This document shows, piece after piece, positions 33,431-43,911 of a stretch of 64,000 nucleotides of DNA; the stretch's first letter is position 1, and the number at the start of each line of letters is the position of its first letter. The position numbers and the translations under genes were made by a program. The DNA is taken from the NCBI GenBank assembly GCA_023213395.1, contig CM041465.1, positions 226,183,741-226,247,740 of the forward strand, given 5' to 3'. The stretch comes from Cycas panzhihuaensis. Lineage: Eukaryota > Cycadophyta. The notes under the pieces were generated by a model, which made no database searches, was not told the origin of the DNA, and saw only the letters and a list, made by a program, of their open reading frames with translations.

Positions 33431-34178
33431 CAAGGCTAGCTGTAAGTGCAACAATAAAAGCAGTTTCTTCCTCATCTTCGTTGTCCTGCTCTTTGTTGAA
33501 GTTTCCTGCAGGTCGTTTTCCCTTCTGGATCTCAACTCTTCTTTGCGGGCATCGATATGGATAGTGCCCAGACCGTCCATAGTGATAGCAGATATCAAAG
33601 GCTCTTCAATTACTGGAGTAACGTCCTGCTCTTCCACAGTTAAAACATACCTTGGCTTCTTTGGGAGGTATGTTGCATCCTCGTCCACGACTGTCTCGCC
33701 CTCTTCCTCGAGATATGCTTTGTGTGTCTAGAGCCCTAGCGTGACTGCAAAACTGACCCCTTCCTCTGGGTCCTAAATGGAGTTTGGTGACAAAAGCATC
33801 TTCAACCTCTGTTGTGTCTTCATACCGCTTGTTCCTTTGTTTATGTCTTAATAACAATCCTGTCAATATATCAAGTGTCATGTCATTAATTTGATCATTG
33901 TTAGTGATTGTTTTGATAGTCATATCATGATGATCTTAGCGGCTTGCTTGCTACCATTTCAACTATCTCTTGTTCTTCTGTTTTGGCCCCTGCACTCAAC
34001 AAATCATTTCAAATCGAAATGACTTTATGAAGGAATTCTGAGATTGTTTCAGTCTCCTTCCTCTGAGAAAAACAAGCCTTGTCCTTTGTCCTCCTTGAGT
34101 TCTAAAGTAATCTAACTTCGTTCTAATCCAGAATCCTTACTGCAACTCCAAATTCTTCTTTTTAGGCAGTCAGGCTGG
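33430..34178 (-). pseudogene. Copia K gag C-terminus with large deletion
   Basis: 33606-33923 reads MTLDILTGLLLRHKQRNKRYED, an Arg/Gly-rich linker and a knuckle VCFNCGRAGRYSSN whose histidine is not at the normal place. The capsid core present in copia I (29796-30159) is missing between here and the primer site, so K has lost most of gag. 33924-34178 has no clear coding match. Confidence 0.65.
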
Positions 34179-34193
34179 CTTGCTCTGATACCA
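34179..34193 (-). promoter_or_regulatory. Primer binding site of copia K
   Basis: TGGTATCAGAGCAAG directly follows the 5' LTR on the minus strand and is complementary to initiator tRNA-Met. Confidence 0.85.
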
Positions 34194-34386
34194 TGTAGAA
34201 ACTCAGAGATTATTATCAGAATGATTGATGATCTATTATGAGAGATCAATTACATGTATATACAATTGTACATTGTAACCGACGTGTATGAGTGACACAT
34301 GTCAGGCACTTGTCTAAGAATACAAAAAGAGGGGTTTTACATAACCCTCAAAAACACCCTCCTAGATGAAACATTATATTCTAACA
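34194..34386 (-). mobile_element. 5' LTR of copia K
   Basis: This is the partner of 30160-30352 with only scattered substitutions. Confidence 0.9.
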
Positions 34387-34391
34387 CTTCC

Positions 34392-35236
34392 CCATTGCCT
34401 ATGAGTGCAACATCACCTGGTTTGGTTTCTTTACCTATCACTATCTCTTAGGCATTTTTTGCCATCTGTAATCCTTGCATTTTAACCTTCCAAATGTTGT
34501 AGTTTTGTCTATTTAATTTGTTTGCTTCACAGAGATAGAATGAGGAGGCCATTTTTGAGAAGTAATTGATATTTATAAGTGTAGGAACAAGAAAGACTAA
34601 TCAAACTGGGTTCTGGTCGTACGCTTGTACGGATTTGTACAGAAAGGTATAGGTGTACATATTTGAGATAGAGTGGTCTCAAATGAAAGTAGTTGTTTGG
34701 AGTTTTAAGGATTTGTAGTTCTTTTTTTGAGATTCTTTTTAGATACTTCAGAAACGGCCTCAAAAGTGTACGACCGTCCTGGGGTTTAAGAGGAAGAAAT
34801 GCTTGTAACTCAAAAAATATCCAATTAAATTCTTTAAAATTGCAGTCAAATGAACTATATTAATGAGACAAAGATTTTGAATATAATTTTACCTAGTAAA
34901 AATGAGAAAAAGAGCAACACAATGTTGTGATGGGTGCCCATTGTAAATCCTTGTTTTCTCACTTATTTGCTCTGAATCTGAGGTTGTTCCTTTTGGATAG
35001 ATTGATCTACTCAATGAGACAAACCTTTTCACCAAACTTTGTCCAAATCTGAGCACTTAGAAAAATTTCCATATAGTTTCGTACGGTTTAGTACCGCATC
35101 ATACCAGAGCCCCCCCCCCCGCCCCCTCTGTTCGTACAACATCCTTTTCTTCTTGAGAATCTTCACCAACAATTATTTCTGTGGATTTTTTTAACAGATT
35201 TTGACTCTAGACAGTGTTAACCCCAACCCCTTTAGA
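34392..35236 (-). pseudogene. Copia I gag N-terminus and 5' leader
   Basis: 34392-34510 on the reverse strand reads a gag N-terminal piece (LQGLQMAKNA, EIVIGKETKPGDVALIGNGE) that continues beyond element K. From about 34530 to 35236 I see no coding signal; this is the untranslated leader, with a C/G run at 35110-35125. Confidence 0.6.
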
Positions 35237-35251
35237 CCTACTCTGATACCA
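35237..35251 (-). promoter_or_regulatory. Primer binding site of copia I
   Basis: TGGTATCAGAGTAGG abuts the 5' LTR on the minus strand and is complementary to initiator tRNA-Met. Confidence 0.85.
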
Positions 35252-35463
35252 TGTCAAAGCAATCAATGATTCAAAGGACAATGATTCACTTCATTAATTA
35301 GGAGAGGAAATCTTTCATATAAATACATCATGTATACATAGAAGGCCCATTGCATGTTGGCCAAGTGTCACAAGTATATAAAAGAGGGGTTGGACACATA
35401 ACCCGTAGCTTTACCTTAGGAACCTTTAAGTACAAAAGATAGAACATTATTGTCTCTCTAATA
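35252..35463 (-). mobile_element. 5' LTR of copia I
   Basis: This is the partner of 12570-12780, flanked by TCTTT at 35464-35468. Confidence 0.85.
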
Positions 35464-35468
35464 TCTTT

Positions 35469-35759
35469 ACCCTTTTCAACATATCTAGGTGGCTGCTCCG
35501 TATAGAACCCCTCCTCAAGATCTCCATTCAGGAAGGCACTTTTGACATTAAATTGGTGTAACTGCCATTTGAACTAAGTAGCTAATGCCAATATCATTCT
35601 AATTGTCACCATCTTGGCTACAGAGCGAGTGTTTCCTAGTAATCAATGCCTTCTGTTTGCTTGAATCCTTTTGCTACCAATCTGACTTTGTGTTTGTCGA
35701 TTGAGCATCAAATCTGAATTTGGTTTTGTAAACCCATTTGCATCTAATTGTCTATTTGC
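35469..35759 (-). pseudogene. Copia G reverse transcriptase, middle piece
   Basis: This RT segment lies between insertions H and I. The reverse strand starts TIRCKWVYKTK next to H, runs through stops, and reaches VKSAFLNGDLEEGFYTEQPPRY and KGKDI next to I. These are the copia RT finger motifs. It joins 40221-40500 on one side and 12240-12564 on the other. Confidence 0.75.
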
Positions 35760-36151
35760 TGTTAGATTTTAACATGGGAAGCATTCAACTCCAACAACAA
35801 TGAACAATATCAATGAACAAAGCATAACTTGTATTAACTCAACATAAGCAGATTACATCAGAACACTAATTCACCATACTCCATATGAGTCTCCATGATG
35901 ACTTGATTACATACTCTACCTCAACCACCTATTTATACAACATAGGTGGGAGTACATACAAGATGTGGGACAAATACCTCTAACCTAACCAATAACACTT
36001 CACCAACTAACTAACCAATGACCTTCTAACTTCCCACATAACATTATTATAATGTATGACCCTTAGACTCTAATACTTAGGACTATAACTCTATTGACTC
36101 TAAGACACACTTTACATATAACACATATACATTAAACATTATATTCTAACA
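35760..36151 (-). mobile_element. 3' LTR of element H
   Basis: It is nearly identical to 39827-40220. A minus-strand TATA box (TATAAATAG) is at 35929-35937. The purine tract aaggagagg abuts it at 36152-36160. 36161-36380 is A/T-rich with only the degraded end of the H ORF. Confidence 0.9.
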
Positions 36152-36379
36152 CCTCTCCTTAATGTTTAATGTCATGACTACAAGAATACTGAACAAGGAC
36201 ATTATGGCACCTACTTCTAAGAACTGACAACATGATTGACACAAACTGATGTAAGAGTTGACTTGAAGTGTTGTTTGAATTTCCAATGCCTGTGTCTTGG
36301 AACTTTTCTGAAGATGATGTCATAAACTTGATCTTCAATTGAAATGTTGCAAAATCTGTATGTTGTGTCTCTTATGTCA

Positions 36380-37845
36380 CCTCTTGCTTCCTATTTGATG
36401 GCTCTTCTTGTGTATTCCAGCTGTAGGTATGGTCTCCTTTGATTTTTGTTTCCTAGATCAAGTATAATGACATATGATGTCAACTCCATGAAGAGAATGG
36501 ACTCCTTCTTGTTTGTCTCAAAGTCTTCTAGAATGATCAACGTCTTGAGCCAATGAGCACTTCCTTGAAAGGAAAGGAGGAACAATGATTCCTTTCCTAA
36601 CTCCACCTGTGCAGGTATATGTCCAGAACCAACAAGATACTTTGTTCTCTCTATATCATCCAAGAAATTCTTTGTGCCAAATATGATGAGAATTTCCATT
36701 ATGACTACATGCACATGTTTCCTGATTATGGTTACATAAAGATAGAACTTCACTTTGACATGATTGAATTTCATAGCTCAGTGACCTACCCAAAATATAC
36801 AATCATCTTGGTAGACAAAATTTTGATCAAATGATATTCTGGCTATGTTCTTTCTTTCTTTGAATGAATCTTCTAGAGTCTTTGCAGGGTATGCTATCAC
36901 AATTTGGATTCTTTCAAAGATGAGAACAGAAAATGCAACCGAGTTGAATGTAATCATAGAGAGTCTCATGTATGTGCAAATAACCATATGCCCTGAAATC
37001 ATTTGAATCGTGACAACAAATCTATCACTACAAATTAAGGTAATATTGCCCACATTTTCCACTAAGGTACCTGTGTCTCCATGAAGTACCACCTATAAAG
37101 GTTGATGTTTGAAGTCACTTTCGAATTTTTCAACCTCCATACTTTCAGCAATTCCCAATGTAGGCTTTGCTTTCATCATGCTGGGGCTCAAGATGATTGG
37201 TGAGATCATGTCTTTAGATTTCAAATAGTGCTCATTTGTCTTATTTTCAGAAATAGGTTCATGCAATTCATCATCTCCTTTATGGGTGACAGATGAATCT
37301 ATATGAGAACTACTCTTACCAGAATCAACTTGTTTTTCCCTTTTCGCTTTCCTCTTTAGCTTCTTTTTTTGGTTCTTGGTCAGGTTATTGCATCCAGTCT
37401 GTCCAGGAATGTCCTTTTATCTTGCTTGGTCCTTGCTACCTGTATCGCAAAATTCATTTGTCTTTTCAAGGGGCTCCTGCACCTCTTGGGGGCTCTTTCC
37501 ATATGCGTTTTTTAGTAAACTTCAACCCCTTTTTGCATAATCAGTACGTTGAAGTGCATGAAGGAGAAAGTGATAAGAAGAAGGAAGATTTTCCTTGTCA
37601 AAGGCTGCAAGCATTACGTCAATGGCTATTTTATTTTTCTGCTTGAAGGTTTCCTCCCCTTCTTCTTTAGCCACTTCAGTACCAAGAATGATTTTCCACA
37701 ATCCTTTAATCATAAATATGCTTTCCATTTTAATTACCCAAAAAGGGAAATTTGTTCCCATATACTTAGGTAAAAGGAAAGGAAGATTTGTCAACCAATA
37801 TTCATTTTTTTCTGATACAAAGACAATAATATCTTTCAACTCCAT
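36380..37845 (-). pseudogene. Element H long ORF: gag-like N-terminus plus unknown domain
   Basis: The open stretches 37522-37845, 36778-37092 and 36391-36774 lie in a continuing minus-strand reading with only a few stops. The N-terminus has GTNFPFWVIKMESIFMIKGLW, as in copia-type gag. A Lys-rich linker (KKKLKRKAKREKQ) near 37350 is followed by an acidic part and then an all-hydrophobic/beta-like region (GNITLICSDRFVVTIQMI, YMRLSMITFN, then LGKESLFLLSFQGSAHWLKT). I do not recognise the last region. It could be captured host sequence or an element-specific protein. Confidence 0.5.
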
Positions 37846-39028
37846 GATGTGAGAGAGAGTTTATTATAAACACATTACTCAGAATTAACTTCAACCTGAA
37901 ATAAATCCGTCAAATCAGTAGAAGAATGCCTCAAATCACATGGCTAGGTTAAAGCCACTTAACAAGGTTTGTTTCCTTTCCTGCAATTCAAATATCTCCA
38001 ACAAATAACTTGTCCTCCTTGCCCTACTATCAATCAATGAATTTCAATATTGACACTGATAACTTTAATCCAAAGCTTGCTTATTAAATTCTACATGTAG
38101 AACTATAATCACCTTATATCACCATTGAGACATTAGTTCATCACCAACAAAAGGATCACATCCATTAACTTGAAAGAGTACTCATAAAAGAACACTTGAT
38201 AGAAGAACACCGAGGACAATAATCTTTAACCAAAATGGGAGCTTGCAAAGGGTTAAATTGATATATCAAATATCAATACCCTAACATACCAACGAACCTG
38301 ACCAACCTTATACACTTTGATTTAATTTAATTCCAAGAATGAGTGAAAACAAAAGGGCGTTCAGGCTAGAACCCTAGGCGAGGTGGCGGCAATATTCTCG
38401 ATCGATTTGTAGGTTCAAGGTGATCACCAGGCTTGACGGAATGCAAGCGCCCGTTCACATAATTTTGTGTAGGTGAGGTGGCGGCCAAGACTCCCAATGG
38501 AGATCGCACGAGAAAGAGGAGCCATGGAACAGGAGGTAGATTGAGAATCAACAGGGACGTGCAGAGCAGCGCCATGCAGAGTTGACTTTTCAAGGCTTGT
38601 GTCACAGGGTTGCACCCTCTTCCATTCTTGCTTTGCTTCAGGCTTCTCAAATGCATGTAATATTGGTTACAGCTGGGTGATGGCGGATCAGTGGGCCATT
38701 CCTTACCCTTCTGGTGCTCCTCCCAAGACTATGGCAACATCAACCCCCCGATTCCGCTTAAAACACTTTGGGAATTTAATTCTCCTGATACGGGTATACT
38801 TTCCGAAGGTTGAATATTGACAGAGGAAAACACATAAGGGAACTTTCTACTTCGATCTTTTATAGCGCAAGCGACAAAGAGGAGAAAGACATGTTTGGTT
38901 GGTATAATAGAGGGCAACACTATATGAATATGATATGGAGGAGAATTCAAGGAACCCAGATTGAGGATATGGAGCACTTACATTGGTGCATGGTAATAGT
39001 ACCCCAGGGGTTTTAGATAATCAGTACT
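37846..39028. other. Element H internal non-coding stretch
   Basis: 37846-38340 is A/T-rich with no coding signal. 38340-38720 is clearly richer in G and C and may be a second captured piece; short frames on both strands (for example MADQWAIPYPSGAPP at 38683 on plus) are not recognisable. 38720-39028 leads into the F-box fragment and could be a remnant of its upstream intron. Confidence 0.4.
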
Positions 39029-39255
39029 AGACTTCATCAACGAGATGTTTGTGCTCTGTTATTAGTCAGCCCTTGGTGCTATTAGGTCCTTGACTCCCAT
39101 TGCCCTCTCTAGAAGGTTCTTTGACTTTCATAAAACAAGCAAGGCAGGTGAACGGTTGATTGCAACTCTCTCACTGTTACGATACAAATTTGTAGAGGAG
39201 ATAAACCTTGAGTTTGCTCAAGATATTAAAGACAAGCATCTCATGGCTCTCAAAT
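39029..39255 (+). pseudogene. Captured F-box/LRR gene exon fragment
   Basis: The plus strand reads RLHQRDVCALLLVSPWCY, then after a stop and frameshift KAGERLIATLSLLRYK and EEINLEFAQDIKDKHLMALK. From memory of the family, this is the N-terminal exon of a plant F-box/leucine-rich-repeat protein like Arabidopsis At3g58530 (the LHQRD..LLLVSPW and INLEFAQ..DxHL strings). The match stops at a GT donor-like site (aaat/gtatgt at 39255/39256), where an intron may begin. It lies antisense to element H. It is a fragment with no LRRs and not functional. Confidence 0.55.
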
Positions 39256-39811
39256 GTATGTCTTTCTCTTCTCCTTGTACTTTAGCAGCTTGTACATGCA
39301 GGTCAATCTTCTGCGGCTAGGGTTTGATTTTGCACTTCATTCACATAGATGAGCGCCCTTTCCATGATCATAAATCTTTCACACAGAGCCAACACCTACT
39401 TGTAACAGGCCTAGAGTCAGGGTTTCACCAAACCGTAAATCAATGCAAGCAACTAATAAACACTGGCAAGCAGATTTCAATAAACATGCCATAGTAGCCA
39501 AAATATGGATCCAATGAACAGTCTCCAAACATCAATCCCTCATACATGTTCATACATGCTAGTCTCAACTTCAAGGTAACCCCTAACACAAGGCCACTTC
39601 ATACAACACAGTAAAAGAGTGATATTACCTAGTAAAAATCCCTGTTTCACACCAACATTGGCTCACTTTGTATCAAAAAGGCCTTGAACTTTTCAATTTG
39701 ATCTCAATCTGGCAACGGCTTAATGAAGCCACCTCCTTACTTTGAATGCTCTATCCTTCACTGAACTTCTTCTCTCGCAGTCTTCTCAATCTTCTTCTTA
39801 CAATAGGATGG
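39256..39811. other. Element H leader side, possible captured intron
   Basis: 39256-39330 continues from the donor-like site with pyrimidine-rich sequence. 39330-39811 is the H leader, with no coding signal, ending at the primer site. Confidence 0.4.
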
Positions 39812-39826
39812 CCTGCTCTGATACCA
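39812..39826 (-). promoter_or_regulatory. Primer binding site of element H
   Basis: TGGTATCAGAGCAGG on the minus strand abuts the 5' LTR and is complementary to initiator tRNA-Met. Confidence 0.85.
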
Positions 39827-40220
39827 TGTTAGATTTTAACATGGGAAGCATTCAACTCCAACAACAATGAACAATACCAATGAACAAAGCATAACATGCA
39901 TTAACTCAACATAAGTATATTACATCAAAACACTAATGTACCATAGACTCAACATGAGTCTCCATGATGACTTGATTACATACTCTATCTCAACCACCTA
40001 TTTATACAACATAGGTGGGAGTACATACAAGATGTGGGACAAATACCTCTAACCTAACCAATGACACTTCACCAACTAACTAACCAATGACCTTATAACT
40101 TCCCACATAACATTATTATAATGTATGACCCTTAGACTCTAATACTTAGGACTATAACTCTATTGACTCTAAGACACACTTTACATAGGACACATATACA
40201 TTAAACACTATAATCTAACA
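39827..40220 (-). mobile_element. 5' LTR of element H
   Basis: This is the partner of 35760-36151, with few differences. TATA box (minus) at 39998-40006. Confidence 0.9.
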
Positions 40221-41130
40221 TTTTCCTGCTAGCAAGTCAACCAATTTCCAAGTTTTATTTTATTCAACAACATTAATTTCAACATCCATTGTTGTTCTCC
40301 ATTTCTACTCCTAACAAGCTTCCTCAAAACTCAAAGGCTCTTGAGCATTCAACACATTTGCCATCAAAGCAAAATTGACTGTATGAAGTCTCATTCTTAT
40401 TTTTTGTTTCCCTTTAGTCTTAGGTAACTAAGCTTTTGCAATGGTTTTCAAGCACCATTTGCAAAGTTTCTTGGCAGGTGGATTGACCTTAGGTTGTACT
40501 TCTAGGCTATGACTCCTAAGCGTCTTCATAATCCTCCTCACCTTCCTATTCTTCTTTTGGTTTTGGCTCAGTTCTAGGCTTAACAAATCGTTGCCTTAAA
40601 GAACTAGATTTTGGTTGTTCCTCGATTTGTTTCCCTTTGTCTTTCCATATCTTCAAAGTATCGAAGTCCATGTCTTCTTCTTGCCTGACAACTTCTTTGA
40701 AGATGACATACCAAGTTGTGTGTACCTTTTTGGTTGCAAATTCATATACCTGGTATGCTTTGCTTTCTTCAATGTAACCTAGGAGGATGCACTTAGAACT
40801 TTTATTATCAAACTCATGGCATTTTTCCTTTGGAACATGCATATATGAAGTATTTCCAAAGATTATCAGATGGCTCGCTATAGGTTTGCTTCTTGGCCAT
40901 GCTTTTTTTGGCATCGTATTCCAAACAACCTTTGTAGCACTCATGTTAGTCAAATATGCTATTGTACAAATAGGTTTAACCCAAAACATTTATGAGAGAA
41001 TTTTCACTTTCATCATCAACTTAGCCTTTTTGACCAAAGTCTTGTTCATTCTCTTAGCTACACCATTATGTTGTGATGTGTATGTTGTCATTAATTGCTT
41101 TTTGCTTTCATAGCTCTTACAAAACTAGAT
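40221..41130 (-). pseudogene. Copia G integrase C-terminus and RT start
   Basis: 40546-40989 holds the integrase tail (LIIFGNTSYMHVPKEK, KCILLGYIEESKAYQVYEF) and acidic linker. Upstream at 41000-41100 is TTYTSQHNGVAKRMNKTLV, the catalytic Glu block with its Glu changed to Lys. Toward 40221 it reads the RT start (ENNNGC-type, KTWKLVDLLAGK) and stops at element H. It joins 58981-59214 across element B. Confidence 0.75.
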
Positions 41131-41135
41131 AAGGC

Positions 41136-42059
41136 TATTGACTTTAAAGATTCACTACACTTGTGAAAACTGACACTTGTCAAGGGATCACTGGTTGTGG
41201 TCTAGCTTAGGATACAGTCAACATGCTTCTTTTCCTATTAACTATCATTAAGGTTCTCATGCACACAATGTTATCACACATTCATTCTTAATTCATCACA
41301 ATATCATCATAAATTCCACACAACAGTACACCATTTAACATATATTCCATTATATAATCATTATGGCATGTATAAGACAATATTCCACGTAACTCTTCAC
41401 TTTATTAAACAACAAGGCTAATACATTCAGTTCTGGAACATATCCTGCATATGTTCCAGCCGTATATACAAGATTCTGTCATATATCTTCCAAGATGGGA
41501 TATATCACAAAATGGGTCTACTGAAATCCTGATCCATATTGTCCTCCTTGGTACTTTGGCTGTCGTACTGCCTCATGGATTGAATGAACATGCCATGGAA
41601 TGAATACTTGGCTCTCATCGTTGGAATGATCCTCAAAGTATCATTAAATATGTCCTTTTGATGCCTCTTGAGTGAAGGGTTATAACTCAAAGTCATAACC
41701 GTACCTTTTTGTCACTAAGGTACCCTTTCACTTAATCACATGATTAAGTCTCCTTAATGATGTATTTTCTATCTGTATATCTGTACGTATGCCCATCTAG
41801 GTTGACATCATCCATTATGGGTGCATTTGAGTTAGATCTGCACAAGCGTTCCCTTTTGTCTGCTAGCATACTTGAAATGGTACGTACCCTATGTTGCATA
41901 CCCGAAAAGGTACGTACCTATCATACATACCCAAATTGCATGGTTTTTGCCTTTTCCCACTGTGCGTACCTCTGTACGGTCCGTACCTGCATTCCACTAG
42001 TCAATATAAGCTTGCGTTCCGTTTTCCTCATAGTCTATGTGCCAAAATATGCCCCAACA
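41136..42059 (-). mobile_element. 3' LTR of element B
   Basis: The first bases are TATTGACTTT (the expected TG is TA). It carries GGTACGTACC and CGTACGGTCCGTACC words near 41880-41990. The inner edge is followed by the tctatccc block and the hairpin at 42087-42100. Confidence 0.85.
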
Positions 42060-42140
42060 TCTATCCCGGGTTGACAAAATTGGGTCGAGCATCCTTGCTC
42101 ATTAAAATTTCAAAAAAGTTTTAGAGTATCCTTCCCCCTC
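42060..42140 (-). promoter_or_regulatory. Purine tracts and hairpin next to B LTR
   Basis: On the minus strand this reads agagagggggaagga (about 42130-42144), an A/T stretch, the hairpin gagcaaggatgctc (42087-42100) and cgggataga at the LTR edge, the same as in A. Confidence 0.55.
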
Positions 42141-43235
42141 TCTGTTCTAACGTTGCTCCTGTTACCTTTGCTCCATTGTTGGGTCCCGTGTGGCCAAAAT
42201 TTCCTCATTGATTTGGGTAAGGGTTGCAATTATAGCATCTTTTTTCTTGATTTTTTCTTGGAGGGTAGCTATTTCTGCCTTATATTCCTCCTCCATTTCC
42301 TTGATTAAACAAACTATTTCTTTCGTTTTTCCTTCCTTTAGGGTTGGCTGTGATGATGTCTCCCCTGTTTCCATTATAGGGGGAAACTTCGTCCATTCCT
42401 CAAGGGAGGGTTCTGCTTCAACTTCTTCCTCGGGTTCGCCCTCATTCTGTCTCCTCTTAGCACTTCTTCGTACCGCTTGTTTGGTATGGTGTGGAATAGG
42501 AGTTCCTAGAGTTTGTTGAAACCACTTTAGGATTTTTGTCATTTCCTTTTTTACTCTTCTCTTGATCTCCATGTCCTGAATGTTTTCTGGGAATGCATTC
42601 ACCCATTGTTTCATTAGGGGTTCATATGGGTGGATGGGTGTTTGCGGAGGTTGTATTCCCGGACATTGATGAATCAAAATAGCCAATAATAGGGAGGGGC
42701 GTCTGAATGGATGTGTCATTATCTCTCCAATCTGTTGTATCATATTCATAGCCAAAAATTCTGACCAATTCAGCTGCTCCCCGTCTCGAACCCTTGGTAC
42801 TACCAGCATCATTCCTCCTGGAATGTATATGAATTTCCTTTTAGATAAAAACCTTGCATTTACCACTTTTGCTATTCATTGCAACCCTATGTCCTTGATG
42901 TGTGCTACACGAATGCCTCTTGATAATTTCTTGACAAAACTCCTTTAATTAGGTTTCTTAGTCCACTTTTGACCTTTTGGTGACAATTCTCTGTCCTTTG
43001 GAAGCTCTGTAATTGTGTGTATCGTCTCTGCATCCAATTTAATTTTCTTCAAGTCCCTTTTCAACTCCAATAATATATTTTCCATCAGTTCTTGATCCCA
43101 GTAGAGAGGGCTTAGATATATGTACTCTCCCCAACCTCCTTGCTTGACTTTGGCTTTGAACTGAGTAGGTAACCCTTCAAACTCCTCCTTTAATTTTCGT
43201 AGGAATGTTTCTTGTCACTTTGCCATCTTCATTGT
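42138..43235 (-). pseudogene. Extra 3' ORF of element B (best preserved copy)
   Basis: 42162-42866 is a 234-residue open frame with FLSKRKFIYIPGGMM, the core NWSEFLAMNMIQQ, RRPSLLLAILIHQCPG, a Lys/Arg/Glu linker (PHHTKQAVRRSAKRR) and a coiled-coil tail (EEEYKAEIATLQEKIKKKDA, then IIATLTQINEEIL). The N-terminal part to about 43235 (VKQGGWGEYIYLSP, KLDAETIHTITELP) lies across two stops. The whole would be about 360 residues. The tail has strong heptads, suggesting a self-associating protein. Function is unknown. Confidence 0.65.
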
Positions 43236-43239
43236 AGGC

Positions 43240-43900
43240 ACTTCTATGGGAATTTGGAAGCAATGCGAGTATTAACAAGAGAATAACATTAGGAAACCCT
43301 ACGTGCGTGCCTTTTTAGGAATGGATGTCCATTCTTTGATGAATTTCTTGAATTTTTGTGTTGAATCCGTACTTGTTTTTCACCTTGAGTATGGCACTTT
43401 TTGCTGACATCAAATTCCAGTTGTCTCCCTCTCTTTGTTGCTTGTGCACTGTGCAGGAATGGTTGTAGGTATGCTTAATATACTTTGATCTTTTGGTCTA
43501 TTTACTCTGTGCATACCCGATAACATACTTTTTTGATACACATAGTGTATTTTTAATCACTTACACTATTATCACTTTGTGTACTTGGTAACGTATCTTT
43601 TTTAGTATGTATAGTGTATTTGATTGGTACATACACAGAAAATTAATTCTTCCAATGCATTTTTTCCCGATTTATTTGTCTCTTTTGATTTTTCTTATGG
43701 TAGTGTATCTTTCCTCTTGTAATTTGCCATATACTTATCTGTATAATATGAGTTACAATTGTTTTTTTTTCTATTTTTTATTTTTTTCGTATTTTTTGTT
43801 TACATACCCAACTGAATCATGTTTCGGTATCAAGGCAACTTGATTTGCCTTCAACATCAAGTAACACATTATGGTACAACCAATCGATTCCTCTAGTGGA
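43240..43900. repeat. Integrase-ORF3 spacer of B with GTAC/GTATGTA motifs
   Basis: 43280-43640 carries several repeats with a gtgcatacc or gtgtactt start and acatagtgtatttt or atgtatagtgtattt end (near 43510-43545 and 43575-43620), a degenerate form of the A array. 43640-43900 is T-rich simple sequence. Confidence 0.5.
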
Positions 43901-43911
43901 TTTGTCACTCC

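Larger units (their letters stand above)
30160..34386 (-). mobile_element. Copia K, inserted in gag of copia I
   Basis: 193-base LTRs (30160-30352 and 34194-34386) start tgtagaaact and end tctaaca, flanked by CTGCC (30155-30159) and CTTCC (34387-34391), a duplication with one change. The primer site is initiator-Met (34179-34193), and a purine run aagagaagg lies next to the 3' LTR. Gag has lost its capsid part; protease, integrase and RT are fairly well preserved. Proteins are close to those of copia I. Confidence 0.85.
12570..35463 (-). mobile_element. Copia I, inserted in RT of copia G
   Basis: LTRs at 12570-12780 and 35252-35463 (211-212 bases) flank the element, with a perfect TCTTT duplication (12565-12569 and 35464-35468). 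A primer site complementary to initiator tRNA-Met lies at 35237-35251. The minus-strand order is leader, gag (cut by K, J and A), protease, integrase, RT, RNase H. The host RT frame of G reads up to KGKDI on one side and resumes at KEHLVCHLKK on the other. Confidence 0.85.
35760..40220 (-). mobile_element. Non-autonomous LTR retrotransposon H carrying a host gene piece
   Basis: LTRs at 35760-36151 and 39827-40220 (392-394 bases) start tgttagatt and end tctaaca, flanked by TTTGC and TTTTC (one change). Primer site (39812-39826) and purine tract (36152-36160) are present. There is no protease, integrase or RT. The inside holds a long broken ORF with a gag-like N-terminus (36380-37845) and, on the opposite strand, an F-box/LRR gene fragment (39029-39255). 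It sits in RT of copia G. Confidence 0.8.

Noticed and set aside
38599-38820. Plus-strand ORF with MADQWAIPYPSGAPP
   Set aside because: I recognise no family and it ends quickly; it may be a captured exon, but nothing supports calling it a gene.
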